Source: Cladorhizidae sp. MBARI D1340-BT2 (Eukaryota; Porifera; Demospongiae; Poecilosclerida; Cladorhizidae). Taken from it: DNA of 64,000 nt. A model generated the notes under the pieces. It saw only the letters and a program-made list of their open reading frames with translations. It had not been told where the DNA came from and did not search any database. The position numbers and the translations under genes were made by a program. Position 1 is the stretch's first letter, and the number at the start of each line of letters is the position of its first letter. Positions 23,701 through 36,246 of this stretch are shown one piece after another. The stretch lies in the NCBI GenBank assembly GCA_028752905.1, contig JAQNBH010000002.1:27325932-27389931 (forward strand). Direction: 5' to 3'.

Positions 23701-25785
23701 GCTTTGGCAACTGGAAAACGCCAGGAAAAATCCCAAACCTTACCACTTCAAATCACCATAACTTCCTAATACTTAGAGTACTCAACATTTTGGCACGTAC
23801 AAAAGACAGATAATTAGAAGGGCTATCCGGTGATATAAAAATTATCTTTTTTGGGTAAAGTGTAGAAAAGTTATGAGCTTCACGGCAAAAAAACAAGATT
23901 TTCGGGGGGAAAATGAGAAACATATAGACCAAATTAGGGCAAATATCAAGAACATGTTTAGCATCAAGTAAGAGTACAATTCATAACTGCCCTAATTAAC
24001 AAGACCAAAGTCCCAGATTTTGTCAACTGATAGAGAAGGCCCTTATCTGCAACATGTGAACAGATTATCAATAAATGTAGTGGTTTTTCACTGGCAGGCC
24101 ACCGCTTTGGCAACTGGAAAACGCCAGGAAAAATCCCAAACCTTACCACTTCAAATCACCATAACTTGCTAATACTTAGAGTACTCAAAATTTTGGCACG
24201 TACAAAAGACAGATAATTAGAAGAGCTATCCGGTGATATAAAAATTATCTTTTTTGGGTAAAGTGTAGAAAAGTTATGAGCTTCACGGCAAAAAAACAAG
24301 ATTTTCGGGGGGGAAATGAGAAACATATAGACCAAATTAGGGCAAATATCAAGAACATGTTTAGCATCAAGTAAGAGTACAATTCATAACTGCCCTAATT
24401 AACAAGACCAAAGTCCCAGATTTTGTCAACTGATAGAGAAGGCCCTTATCTGCAACATGTGAACAGATTATCAATAAATGTAGTGGTTTTTCACTGGCAG
24501 GCCACCGCTTTGGCAACTGGAAAACGCCAGGAAAAATCACAAACCTTACCACTTCAAATCATCATAACTTCCTAATACTTAGAGTACTCAACATTTTGGC
24601 ACGTACAAAAGACAGATAATTAGAAGGGCTATCCGGTGATATAAAAAGTATCTTTTTTGGGTAAAGTGTAGAAATGTTATGAGCTTCACGGCAAAAAAAC
24701 AAGATTTTCGGGGGGGAAATGAGAAACATATAGACCAAATTAGGGCAAATATCAAGAACATGTTTAGCATCAAGTAAGAGTACAATTCATAACTGCCCTA
24801 ATTAACAAGACCAAAGTCCCAGATTTTGTCAACTGATAGAGAAGGCCCTTATCTGCAACATGTGAACAGATTATCAATAAATGTAGTGGTTTTTCACTGG
24901 CAGGCCACCGCTTTGGCAACTGGAAAACGCCAGGAAAAATCCCAAACCTTACCACTTCAAATCACCATAACTTCCTAATACTTAGAGTACTCAACATTTT
25001 GGCACGTACAAAAGACAGATAATTAGAAGGGCTATCCGGTGATATAAAAATTATCTTTTTTGGGTAAAATGTAGAAAAGTTATGAGCTTCACGGCAAAAA
25101 AACAAGATTTTCGGGGGGAAAATGAGAAACATATAGACCAAATTAGGGCAAATATCAAGAACATGTTTAGCATCAAGTAAGAGTACAATTCATAACTGCC
25201 CTAATTAACAAGACCAAAGTCCCAGATTTTGTCAACTGATAGAGAAGGCCCTTATCTGCAACATGTGAACAGATTATCAATAAATGTAGTGGTTTTTCAC
25301 TGGCAGGCCACCGCTTTGGCAACTGGAAAACGCCAGGAAAAATCCCAAACCTTACCACTTCAAATCACCATAACTTGCTAATACTTAGAGTACTCAAACT
25401 TTTGGCACGTACAAAAGACAGATAATTAGAAGGGCTATCCGGTGATATAAAAATTATCTTTTTTGGGTAAAGTGTAGAAATGTTATGAGCTTCACGGCAA
25501 AAAAACAAGATTTTCGGGGGGAAAATGAGAAACATATAGACCCAATTAGGGCAAATATCAAGAACATGTTTAGCATCAAGTAAGAGTACAATTCATAACT
25601 GCCCTAATTAACAAGACCAAAGTCCCAGATTTTGTCAACTGATAGAGAAGGCCCTTATCTGCAACATGTGAACAGATTATCAATAAATGTAGTGGTTTTT
25701 CACTGGCAGGCCACCGCTTTGGCAACTGGAAAACGCCAGGAAAAATCCCAAACCTTACCACTTCAAATCACCATAACTTGCTAAA

Positions 25786-26172
25786 ATTTTGGCACGTACA
25801 AAAGACAGATAATTAGAAGAGCTATCCGGTGATATAAAAATTATCTTTTTTGGGTAAAGTGTAGAAAAGTTATGAGCTTCACGGCAAAACAACAAGATTT
25901 TCGGGGGGGAAATGAGAAACATATAGACCAAATTAGGGCAAATATCAAGAACATGTTTAGCATCAAGTAAGAGTACAATTCATAACTGCCCTAATTAACA
26001 AGACCAAAGTCCCAGATTTTGTCAACTGATAGAGAAGGCCCTTATCTGCAACATGTGAACAGATTATCAATAAATGTAGTGGTTTTTCACTGGCAGGCCA
26101 CCGCTTTGGCAACTGGAAAACGCCAGGAAAAATCCCAAACCTTACCACTTCAAATCACCATAACTTGCTAAT
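25786..26172. repeat. Shortened unit, 387 bp, 16-bp deletion at its start
   Basis: Between ataacttgctaa and aattttggc the 16 bases that normally follow (tacttagagtactcaa) are missing, with the join at about 25783-25785. Both ends of the lost piece carry aa, so slippage or a short-homology join explains it. It is the only large indel in the window and the only copy lacking the gagtact region. It has not been amplified, so it is probably recent, or sits where homogenisation is weak. Confidence 0.95.
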
Positions 26173-26978
26173 ACTTAGAGTACTCAAAATTTTGGCACGT
26201 ACAAAAGACAGATAATTAGAAGAGCTATCCGGTGATATAAAAATTATCTTTTTTGGGTAAAGTGTAGAAAAGTTATGAGCTTCACGGCAAAAAAACAAGA
26301 TTTTCGGGGGGAAAATGAGAAACATATAGACCAAATTAGGGCAAATATCAAGAACATGTTTAGCATCAAGTAAGAGTACAATTCATAACTGCCCTAATTA
26401 ACAAGACCAAAGTCCCAGATTTTGTCAACTGATAGAGAAGGCCCTTATCTGCAACATGTGAACAGATTATCAATAAATGTAGTGGTTTTTCACTGGCAGG
26501 CCACCGCTTTGGCAACTGGAAAACGCCAGTAAAAATCCCAAACCTTACCACTTCAAATCACCATAACTTGCTAATACTTAGAGTACTAAAAATTTTGGCA
26601 CGTACAAAAGACAGATAATTAGAAGGGCTATCCGATGATATAAAAATTATCTTTTTGGGGTAAAGTGTAGAAAAGTTATGAGCTTCACGGCAAAAAAACA
26701 AGATTTTCGGGGGGAAAATGAGAAACATATAGACCAAATTAGGGCAAATATCAAGAACATGTTTAGCATCAAGTAAGATTACAATTCATAACTGCCCTAA
26801 TTAACAAGACCAAAGTCCCAGATTTTGTCAACTGATAGAGAAGGCCCTTATCTGCAACATGTGAACAGATTATCAATAAATGTAGTGGTTTTTCACTGGC
26901 AGGCCACCGCTTTGGCAACTGGAAAACGCCAGGAAAAATCCCAAACCTTACCACTTCAAATCACCATAACTTGCTAAT

Positions 26979-29900
26979 ACTTAGAGTATTCAAAATTTTG
27001 GCACGTACAAAAGACAGATAATTAGAAGAGCTATCCGGTGATATAAAAATTATCTTTTTTGGGTAAAGTGTAGAAAAGTTATGAGCTTCACGGCAAAAAA
27101 ACAAGATTTTCGGGGGGAAAATGAGAAACATATAGACCAAATTAGGGCAAATATCAAGAACATGTTTAGCATCAAGTAAGATTACAATTCATAACTGCCC
27201 TAATTAACAAGACCAAAGTCCCAGATTTTGTCAACTGATAGAGAAGGCCCTTATCTGCAACATGTGAACAGATTATCAATAAATGTAGTGGTTTTTCACT
27301 GGCAGGCCACCGCTTTGGCAACTGGAAAACGCCAGGAAAAATCCCAAACCTTACCACTTCAAATCACCATAACTTGCTAATACTTAGAGTACTCAAAATT
27401 TTGGCACGTACAAAAGACAGATAATTAGAAGAGCTATCCGGTGATATAAAAATTATCTTTTTTGGGTAAAGTGTAGAAAAGTTATGAGCTTCACGGCAAA
27501 AAAACAAGATTTTCGGGGGGAAAATGAGAAACATATAGACCAAATTAGGGCAAATATCAAGAACATGTTTAGCATCAAGTAAGAGTACAATTCATAACTG
27601 CCCTAATTAACAAGACCAAAGTCCCAGATTTTGTCAACTGATAGAGAAGGCCCTTATCTGCAACATGTGAACAGATTATCAATAAATGTAGTGGTTTTTC
27701 ACTGGCAGGCCACCGCTTTGGCAACTGGAAAACGCCAGGAAAAATCCCAAACCTTACCACTTCAAATCACCATAACTTCCTAATACTTAGAGTACTCAAC
27801 ATTTTGGCACGTACAAAAGACAGATAATTAGAAGGGCTATCCGGTGATATAAAAAGTATCTTTTTGGGGTAAAGTGTAGAAATGTTATGAGCTTCACGGC
27901 AAAAAAACAAGATTTTCGGGGGGGAAATGAGAAACATATAGACCAAATTAGGGCAAATATCAAGAACATGTTTAGCATCAAGTAAGAGTACAATTCATAA
28001 CTGCCCTAATTAACAAGACCAAAGTCCCAGATTTTGTCAACTGATAGAGAAGGCCCTTATCTGCAACATGTGAACAGATTATCAATAAATGTAGTGGTTT
28101 TTCACTGGCAGGCCACCGCTTTGGCAACTGGAAAACGCCAGGAAAAATCCCAAACCTTACCACTTCAAATCACCATAACTTGCTAATACTTAGAGTACTC
28201 AAAATTTTGGCACGTACAAAAGACAGATAATTAGAAGAGCTATCCGGTGATATAAAAATTATCTTTTTTGGGTAAAGTGTAGAAAAGTTATGAGCTTCAC
28301 GGCAAAAAAACAAGATTTTCGGGGGGGAAATGAGAAACATATAGACCAAATTAGGGCAAATATCAAGAACATGTTTAGCATCAAGTAAGAGTACAATTCA
28401 TAACTGCCCTAATTAACAAGACCAAAGTCCCAGATTTTGTCAACTGATAGAGAAGGCCCTTATCTGCAACATGTGAACAGATTATCAATAAATGTAGTGG
28501 TTTTTCACTGGCAGGCCACCGCTTTGGCAACTGGAAAACGCCAGGAAAAATCCCAAACCTTACCACTTCAAATCACCATAACTTCCTAATACTTAGAGTA
28601 CTCAACATTTTGGCACGTACAAAAGACAGATAATTAGAAGGGCTATCCGGTGATATAAAAAGTATCTTTTTGGGGTAAAGTGTAGAAATGTTATGAGCTT
28701 CACGGCAAAAAAACAAGATTTTCGGGGGGGAAATGAGAAACATATAGACCAAATTAGGGCAAATATCAAGAACATGTTTAGCATCAAGTAAGAGTACAAT
28801 TCATAACTGCCCTAATTAACAAGACCAAAGTCCCAGATTTTGTCAACTGATAGAGAAGGCCCTTATCTGCAACATGTGAACAGATTATCAATAAATGTAG
28901 TGGTTTTTCACTGGCAGGCCACCGCTTTGGCAACTGGAAAACGCCAGGAAAAATCCCAAACCTTACCACTTCAAATCACCATAACTTGCTAATAATTAGA
29001 GTACTCAAAATTTTGGCACGTACAAAAGACAGATAATTAGAAGGGCTATCCGATGATATAAAAATTATCTTTTTTGGGTAAAGTGTAGAAAAGTTATGAG
29101 CTTCACGGCAAAAAAACAAGATTTTCGGGGGGAAAATGAGAAACATATAGACCAAATTAGGGCAAATATCAAGAACATGTTTAGCATCAAGTAAGATTAC
29201 AATTCATAACTGCCCTAATTAACAAGACCAAAGTCCCAGATTTTGTCAACTGATAGAGAAGGCCCTTATCTGCAACATGTGAACAGATTATCAATAAATG
29301 TAGTGGTTTTTCACTGGCAGGCCACCGCTTTGGCAACTGGAAAACGCCAGGAAAAATCCCAAACCTTACCACTTCAAATCACCATAACTTGCTAATACTT
29401 AGAGTATTCAAAATTTTGGCACGTACAAAAGACAGATAATTAGAAGAGCTATCCGGTGATATAAAAATTATCTTTTTGGGGTAAAGTGTAGAAAAGTTAT
29501 GAGCTTCACGGCAAAAAAACAAGATTTTCGGGGGGAAAATGAGAAACATATAGACCAAATTAGGGCAAATATCAAGAACATGTTTAGCATCAAGTAAGAT
29601 TACAATTCATAACTGCCCTAATTAACAAGACCAAAGTCCCAGATTTTGTCAACTGATAGAGAAGGCCCTTATCTGCAACATGTGAACAGATTATCAATAA
29701 ATGTAGTGGTTTTTCACTGGCAGGCCACCGCTTTGGCAACTGGAAAACGCCAGGAAAAATCCCAAACCTTACCACTTCAAATCACCATAACTTGCTAATA
29801 CTTAGAGTACTCAAAATTTTGGCACGTACAAAAGACAGATAATTAGAAGAGCTATCCGGTGATATAAAAATTATCTTTTTTGGGTAAAGTGTAGAAAAGT

Positions 29901-30605
29901 TATGAGCTTCACGGCAAAAAAACAAGATTTTCGGGGGGAAAATGAGAAACATATAGACCAAATTAGGGCAAATATCAAGAACATGTTTAGCATCAAGTAA
30001 GAGTACAATTCATAACTGCCCTAATTAACAAGACCAAAGTCCCAGATTTTGTCAACTGATAGAGAAGGCCCTTATCTGCAACATGTGAACAGATTATCAA
30101 TAAATGTAGTGGTTTTTCACTGGCAGGCCACCGCTTTGGCAACTGGAAAACGCCAGGAAAAATCCCAAACCTTACCACTTCAAATCACCATAACTTCCTA
30201 ATACTTAGAGTACTCAACATTTTGGCACGTACAAAAGACAGATAATTAGAAGGGCTATCCGGTGATATAAAAAGTATCTTTTTGGGGTAAAGTGTAGAAA
30301 TGTTATGAGCTTCACGGCAAAAAAACAAGATTTTCGGGGGGGAAATGAGAAACATATAGACCAAATTAGGGCAAATATCAAGAACATGTTTAGCATCAAG
30401 TAAGAGTACAATTCATAACTGCCCTAATTAACAAGACCAAAGTCCCAGATTTTGTCAACTGATAGAGAAGGCCCTTATCTGCAACATGTGAACAGATTAT
30501 CAATAAATGTAGTGGTTTTTCACTGGCAGGCCACCGCTTTGGCAACTGGAAAACGCCAGGAAAAATCCCAAACCTTACCACTTCAAATCACCATAACTTG
30601 CTAAT
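26979..30605. repeat. Nine-unit block, first copy
   Basis: The order is B, C, D, a C-like unit with G7, D, A, B (with T5G4), C, D. The same nine types in the same order occur at 32218-35843, 13 units further on. The T5G4 form of B is diagnostic: it occurs only at 29397-29799 and 34635-35037. The four units between the two blocks (30606-32217) are further members of the same family. Confidence 0.87.
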
Positions 30606-32217
30606 ACTTAGAGTACTCAAAATTTTGGCACGTACAAAAGACAGATAATTAGAAGAGCTATCCGGTGATATAAAAATTATCTTTTTTGGGTAAAGTGTAG
30701 AAAAGTTATGAGCTTCACGGCAAAAAAACAAGATTTTCGGGGGGAAAATGAGAAACATATAGACCAAATTAGGGCAAATATCAAGAACATGTTTAGCATC
30801 AAGTAAGATTACAATTCATAACTGCCCTAATTAACAAGACCAAAGTCCCAGATTTTGTCAACTGATAGAGAAGGCCCTTATCTGCAACATGTGAACAGAT
30901 TATCAATAAATGTAGTGGTTTTTCACTGGCAGGCCACCGCTTTGGCAACTGGAAAACGCCAGGAAAAATCCCAAACCTTACCACTTCAAATCACCATAAC
31001 TTGCTAATACTTAGAGTACTCAAAATTTTGGCACGTACAAAAGACAGATAATTAGAAGAGCTATCCGGTGATATAAAAATTATCTTTTTTGGGTAAAGTG
31101 TAGAAAAGTTATGAGCTTCACGGCAAAAAAACAAGATTTTCGGGGGGAAAATGAGAAACATATAGACCAAATTAGGGCAAATATCAAGAACATGTTTAGC
31201 ATCAAGTAAGAGTACAATTCATAACTGCCCTAATTAACAAGACCAAAGTCCCAGATTTTGTCAACTGATAGAGAAGGCCCTTATCTGCAACATGTGAACA
31301 GATTATCAATAAATGTAGTGGTTTTTCACTGGCAGGCCACCGCTTTGGCAACTGGAAAACGCCAGGAAAAATCCCAAACCTTACCACTTCAAATCACCAT
31401 AACTTCCTAATACTTAGAGTACTCAACATTTTGGCACGTACAAAAGACAGATAATTAGAAGGGCTATCCGGTGATATAAAAAGTATCTTTTTGGGGTAAA
31501 GTGTAGAAATGTTATGAGCTTCACGGCAAAAAAACAAGATTTTCGGGGGGGAAATGAGAAACATATAGACCAAATTAGGGCAAATATCAAGAACATGTTT
31601 AGCATCAAGTAAGAGTACAATTCATAACTGCCCTAATTAACAAGACCAAAGTCCCAGATTTTGTCAACTGATAGAGAAGGCCCTTATCTGCAACATGTGA
31701 ACAGATTATCAATAAATGTAGTGGTTTTTCACTGGCAGGCCACCGCTTTGGCAACTGGAAAACGCCAGGAAAAATCCCAAACCTTACCACTTCAAATCAC
31801 CATAACTTGCTAATACTTAGAGTACTCAAAATTTTGGCACGTACAAAAGACAGATAATTAGAAGAGCTATCCGGTGATATAAAAATTATCTTTTTTGGGT
31901 AAAGTGTAGAAAAGTTATGAGCTTCACGGCAAAAAAACAAGATTTTCGGGGGGAAAATGAGAAACATATAGACCAAATTAGGGCAAATATCAAGAACATG
32001 TTTAGCATCAAGTAAGAGTACAATTCATAACTGCCCTAATTAACAAGACCAAAGTCCCAGATTTTGTCAACTGATAGAGAAGGCCCTTATCTGCAACATG
32101 TGAACAGATTATCAATAAATGTAGTGGTTTTTCACTGGCAGGCCACCGCTTTGGCAACTGGAAAACGCCAGGAAAAATCCCAAACCTTACCACTTCAAAT
32201 CACCATAACTTGCTAAT

Positions 32218-35200
32218 ACTTAGAGTATTCAAAATTTTGGCACGTACAAAAGACAGATAATTAGAAGAGCTATCCGGTGATATAAAAATTATCTTTTTTG
32301 GGTAAAGTGTAGAAAAGTTATGAGCTTCACGGCAAAAAAACAAGATTTTCGGGGGGAAAATGAGAAACATATAGACCAAATTAGGGCAAATATCAAGAAC
32401 ATGTTTAGCATCAAGTAAGATTACAATTCATAACTGCCCTAATTAACAAGACCAAAGTCCCAGATTTTGTCAACTGATAGAGAAGGCCCTTATCTGCAAC
32501 ATGTGAACAGATTATCAATAAATGTAGTGGTTTTTCACTGGCAGGCCACCGCTTTGGCAACTGGAAAACGCCAGGAAAAATCCCAAACCTTACCACTTCA
32601 AATCACCATAACTTGCTAATACTTAGAGTACTCAAAATTTTGGCACGTACAAAAGACAGATAATTAGAAGAGCTATCCGGTGATATAAAATTATCTTTTT
32701 TGGGTAAAGTGTAGAAAAGTTATGAGCTTCACGGCAAAAAAACAAGATTTTCGGGGGGAAAATGAGAAACATATAGACCAAATTAGGGCAAATATCAAGA
32801 ACATGTTTAGCATCAAGTAAGAGTACAATTCATAACTGCCCTAATTAACAAGACCAAAGTCCCAGATTTTGTCAACTGATAGAGAAGGCCCTTATCTGCA
32901 ACATGTGAACAGATTATCAATAAATGTAGTGGTTTTTCACTGGCAGGCCACCGCTTTGGCAACTGGAAAACGCCAGGAAAAATCCCAAACCTTACCACTT
33001 CAAATCACCATAACTTCCTAATACTTAGAGTACTCAACATTTTGGCACGTACAAAAGACAGATAATTAGAAGGGCTATCCGGTGATATAAAAAGTATCTT
33101 TTTGGGGTAAAGTGTAGAAATGTTATGAGCTTCACGGCAAAAAAACAAGATTTTCGGGGGGGAAATGAGAAACATATAGACCAAATTAGGGCAAATATCA
33201 AGAACATGTTTAGCATCAAGTAAGAGTACAATTCATAACTGCCCTAATTAACAAGACCAAAGTCCCAGATTTTGTCAACTGATAGAGAAGGCCCTTATCT
33301 GCAACATGTGAACAGATTATCAATAAATGTAGTGGTTTTTCACTGGCAGGCCACCGCTTTGGCAACTGGAAAACGCCAGGAAAAATCCCAAACCTTACCA
33401 CTTCAAATCACCATAACTTGCTAATACTTAGAGTACTCAAAATTTTGGCACGTACAAAAGACAGATAATTAGAAGAGCTATCCGGTGATATAAAAATTAT
33501 CTTTTTTGGGTAAAGTGTAGAAAAGTTATGAGCTTCACGGCAAAAAAACAAGATTTTCGGGGGGGAAATGAGAAACATATAGACCAAATTAGGGCAAATA
33601 TCAAGAACATGTTTAGCATCAAGTAAGAGTACAATTCATAACTGCCCTAATTAACAAGACCAAAGTCCCAGATTTTGTCAACTGATAGAGAAGGCCCTTA
33701 TCTGCAACATGTGAACAGATTATCAATAAATGTAGTGGTTTTTCACTGGCAGGCCACCGCTTTGGCAACTGGAAAACGCCAGGAAAAATCCCAAACCTTA
33801 CCACTTCAAATCACCATAACTTCCTAATACTTAGAGTACTCAACATTTTGGCACGTACAAAAGACAGATAATTAGAAGGGCTATCCGGTGATATAAAAAG
33901 TATCTTTTTGGGGTAAAGTGTAGAAATGTTATGAGCTTCACGGCAAAAAAACAAGATTTTCGGGGGGGAAATGAGAAACATATAGACCAAATTAGGGCAA
34001 ATATCAAGAACATGTTTAGCATCAAGTAAGAGTACAATTCATAACTGCCCTAATTAACAAGACCAAAGTCCCAGATTTTGTCAACTGATAGAGAAGGCCC
34101 TTATCTGCAACATGTGAACAGATTATCAATAAATGTAGTGGTTTTTCACTGGCAGGCCACCGCTTTGGCAACTGGAAAACGCCAGGAAAAATCCCAAACC
34201 TTACCACTTCAAATCACCATAACTTGCTAATAATTAGAGTACTCAAAATTTTGGCACGTACAAAAGACAGATAATTAGAAGGGCTATCCGATGATATAAA
34301 AATTATCTTTTTTGGGTAAAGTGTAGAAAAGTTATGAGCTTCACGGCAAAAAAACAAGATTTTCGGGGGGAAAATGAGAAACATATAGACCAAATTAGGG
34401 CAAATATCAAGAACATGTTTAGCATCAAGTAAGATTACAATTCATAACTGCCCTAATTAACAAGACCAAAGTCCCAGATTTTGTCAACTGATAGAGAAGG
34501 CCCTTATCTGCAACATGTGAACAGATTATCAATAAATGTAGTGGTTTTTCACTGGCAGGCCACCGCTTTGGCAACTGGAAAACGCCAGGAAAAATCCCAA
34601 ACCTTACCACTTCAAATCACCATAACTTGCTAATACTTAGAGTATTCAAAATTTTGGCACGTACAAAAGACAGATAATTAGAAGAGCTATCCGGTGATAT
34701 AAAAATTATCTTTTTGGGGTAAAGTGTAGAAAAGTTATGAGCTTCACGGCAAAAAAACAAGATTTTCGGGGGGAAAATGAGAAACATATAGACCAAATTA
34801 GGGCAAATATCAAGAACATGTTTAGCATCAAGTAAGATTACAATTCATAACTGCCCTAATTAACAAGACCAAAGTCCCAGATTTTGTCAACTGATAGAGA
34901 AGGCCCTTATCTGCAACATGTGAACAGATTATCAATAAATGTAGTGGTTTTTCACTGGCAGGCCACCGCTTTGGCAACTGGAAAACGCCAGGAAAAATCC
35001 CAAACCTTACCACTTCAAATCACCATAACTTGCTAATACTTAGAGTACTCAAAATTTTGGCACGTACAAAAGACAGATAATTAGAAGAGCTATCCGGTGA
35101 TATAAAAATTATCTTTTTTGGGTAAAGTGTAGAAAAGTTATGAGCTTCACGGCAAAAAAACAAGATTTTCGGGGGGAAAATGAGAAACATATAGACCAAA

Positions 35201-35843
35201 TTAGGGCAAATATCAAGAACATGTTTAGCATCAAGTAAGAGTACAATTCATAACTGCCCTAATTAACAAGACCAAAGTCCCAGATTTTGTCAACTGATAG
35301 AGAAGGCCCTTATCTGCAACATGTGAACAGATTATCAATAAATGTAGTGGTTTTTCACTGGCAGGCCACCGCTTTGGCAACTGGAAAACGCCAGGAAAAA
35401 TCCCAAACCTTACCACTTCAAATCACCATAACTTCCTAATACTTAGAGTACTCAACATTTTGGCACGTACAAAAGACAGATAATTAGAAGGGCTATCCGG
35501 TGATATAAAAAGTATCTTTTTGGGGTAAAGTGTAGAAATGTTATGAGCTTCACGGCAAAAAAACAAGATTTTCGGGGGGGAAATGAGAAACATATAGACC
35601 AAATTAGGGCAAATATCAAGAACATGTTTAGCATCAAGTAAGAGTACAATTCATAACTGCCCTAATTAACAAGACCAAAGTCCCAGATTTTGTCAACTGA
35701 TAGAGAAGGCCCTTATCTGCAACATGTGAACAGATTATCAATAAATGTAGTGGTTTTTCACTGGCAGGCCACCGCTTTGGCAACTGGAAAACGCCAGGAA
35801 AAATCCCAAACCTTACCACTTCAAATCACCATAACTTGCTAAT
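32218..35843. repeat. Nine-unit block, second copy
   Basis: It matches 26979-30605 type for type and is one base shorter, because the C unit starting 32621 has four instead of five A before ttatc (about 32687-32690). That deletion is found nowhere else, so it arose after the block was copied. Confidence 0.87.
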
Positions 35844-36246
35844 ACTTAGAGTACTCAAAATTTTGGCACGTACAAAAGACAGATAATTAGAAGAGCTATC
35901 CGGTGATATAAAAATTATCTTTTTTGGGTAAAGTGTAGAAAAGTTATGAGCTTCACGGCAAAAAAACAAGATTTTCGGGGGGAAAATGAGAAACATATAG
36001 ACCAAATTAGGGCAAATATCAAGAACATGTTTAGCATCAAGTAAGAGTACAATTCATAACTGCCCTAATTAACAAGACCAAAGTCCCAGATTTTGTCAAC
36101 TGATAGAGAAGGCCCTTATCTGCAACATGTGAACAGATTATCAATAAATGTAGTGGTTTTTCACTGGCAGGCCACCGCTTTGGCAACTGGAAAACGCCAG
36201 GAAAAATCCCAAACCTTACCACTTCAAATCACCATAACTTCCTAAT

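Larger units (their letters stand above)
14099..26575. repeat. Heterogeneous satellite domain (31 units) with private changes
   Basis: Units here mix marker states that are separate elsewhere and carry single-copy changes: ttttagg at about 14634, aaagtatag near 15397, gtcaac at 17610, catatg at 20026, ggtgtttc at 21264, taagaatac at 21556, acccaatt at 25543, aaaacaacaag near 25889 and cgccagtaa near 26530. Rare markers recur at uneven whole-unit spacings: gtaaaatg in units 16920, 20547 and 24980 (9 and 11 units apart); ggataaag in 18935 and 22562 (9); ataaatattatc with acaaaatacag in 17323 and 23368 (15); taggt with gaaatg in 16114 and 21756 (14). The domain is thus an older, several-times-rearranged part of the array with no single clean higher-order repeat. 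Confidence 0.85.
26576..36246. repeat. Homogenised B/C/D domain (24 units)
   Basis: Units in this stretch vary little. D units (27785, 28591, 30203, 31412, 33023, 33829, 35441) all carry G7 and the atccca ending, unlike the D units of the flanking segments, which have G6. Each D is preceded by a unit ending cttcct. The D, B and C copies here form a local family that has spread within the domain. It begins with a unique A-like unit at 26576 (actaaaaat with ccgatgat and T5G4). Confidence 0.82.
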
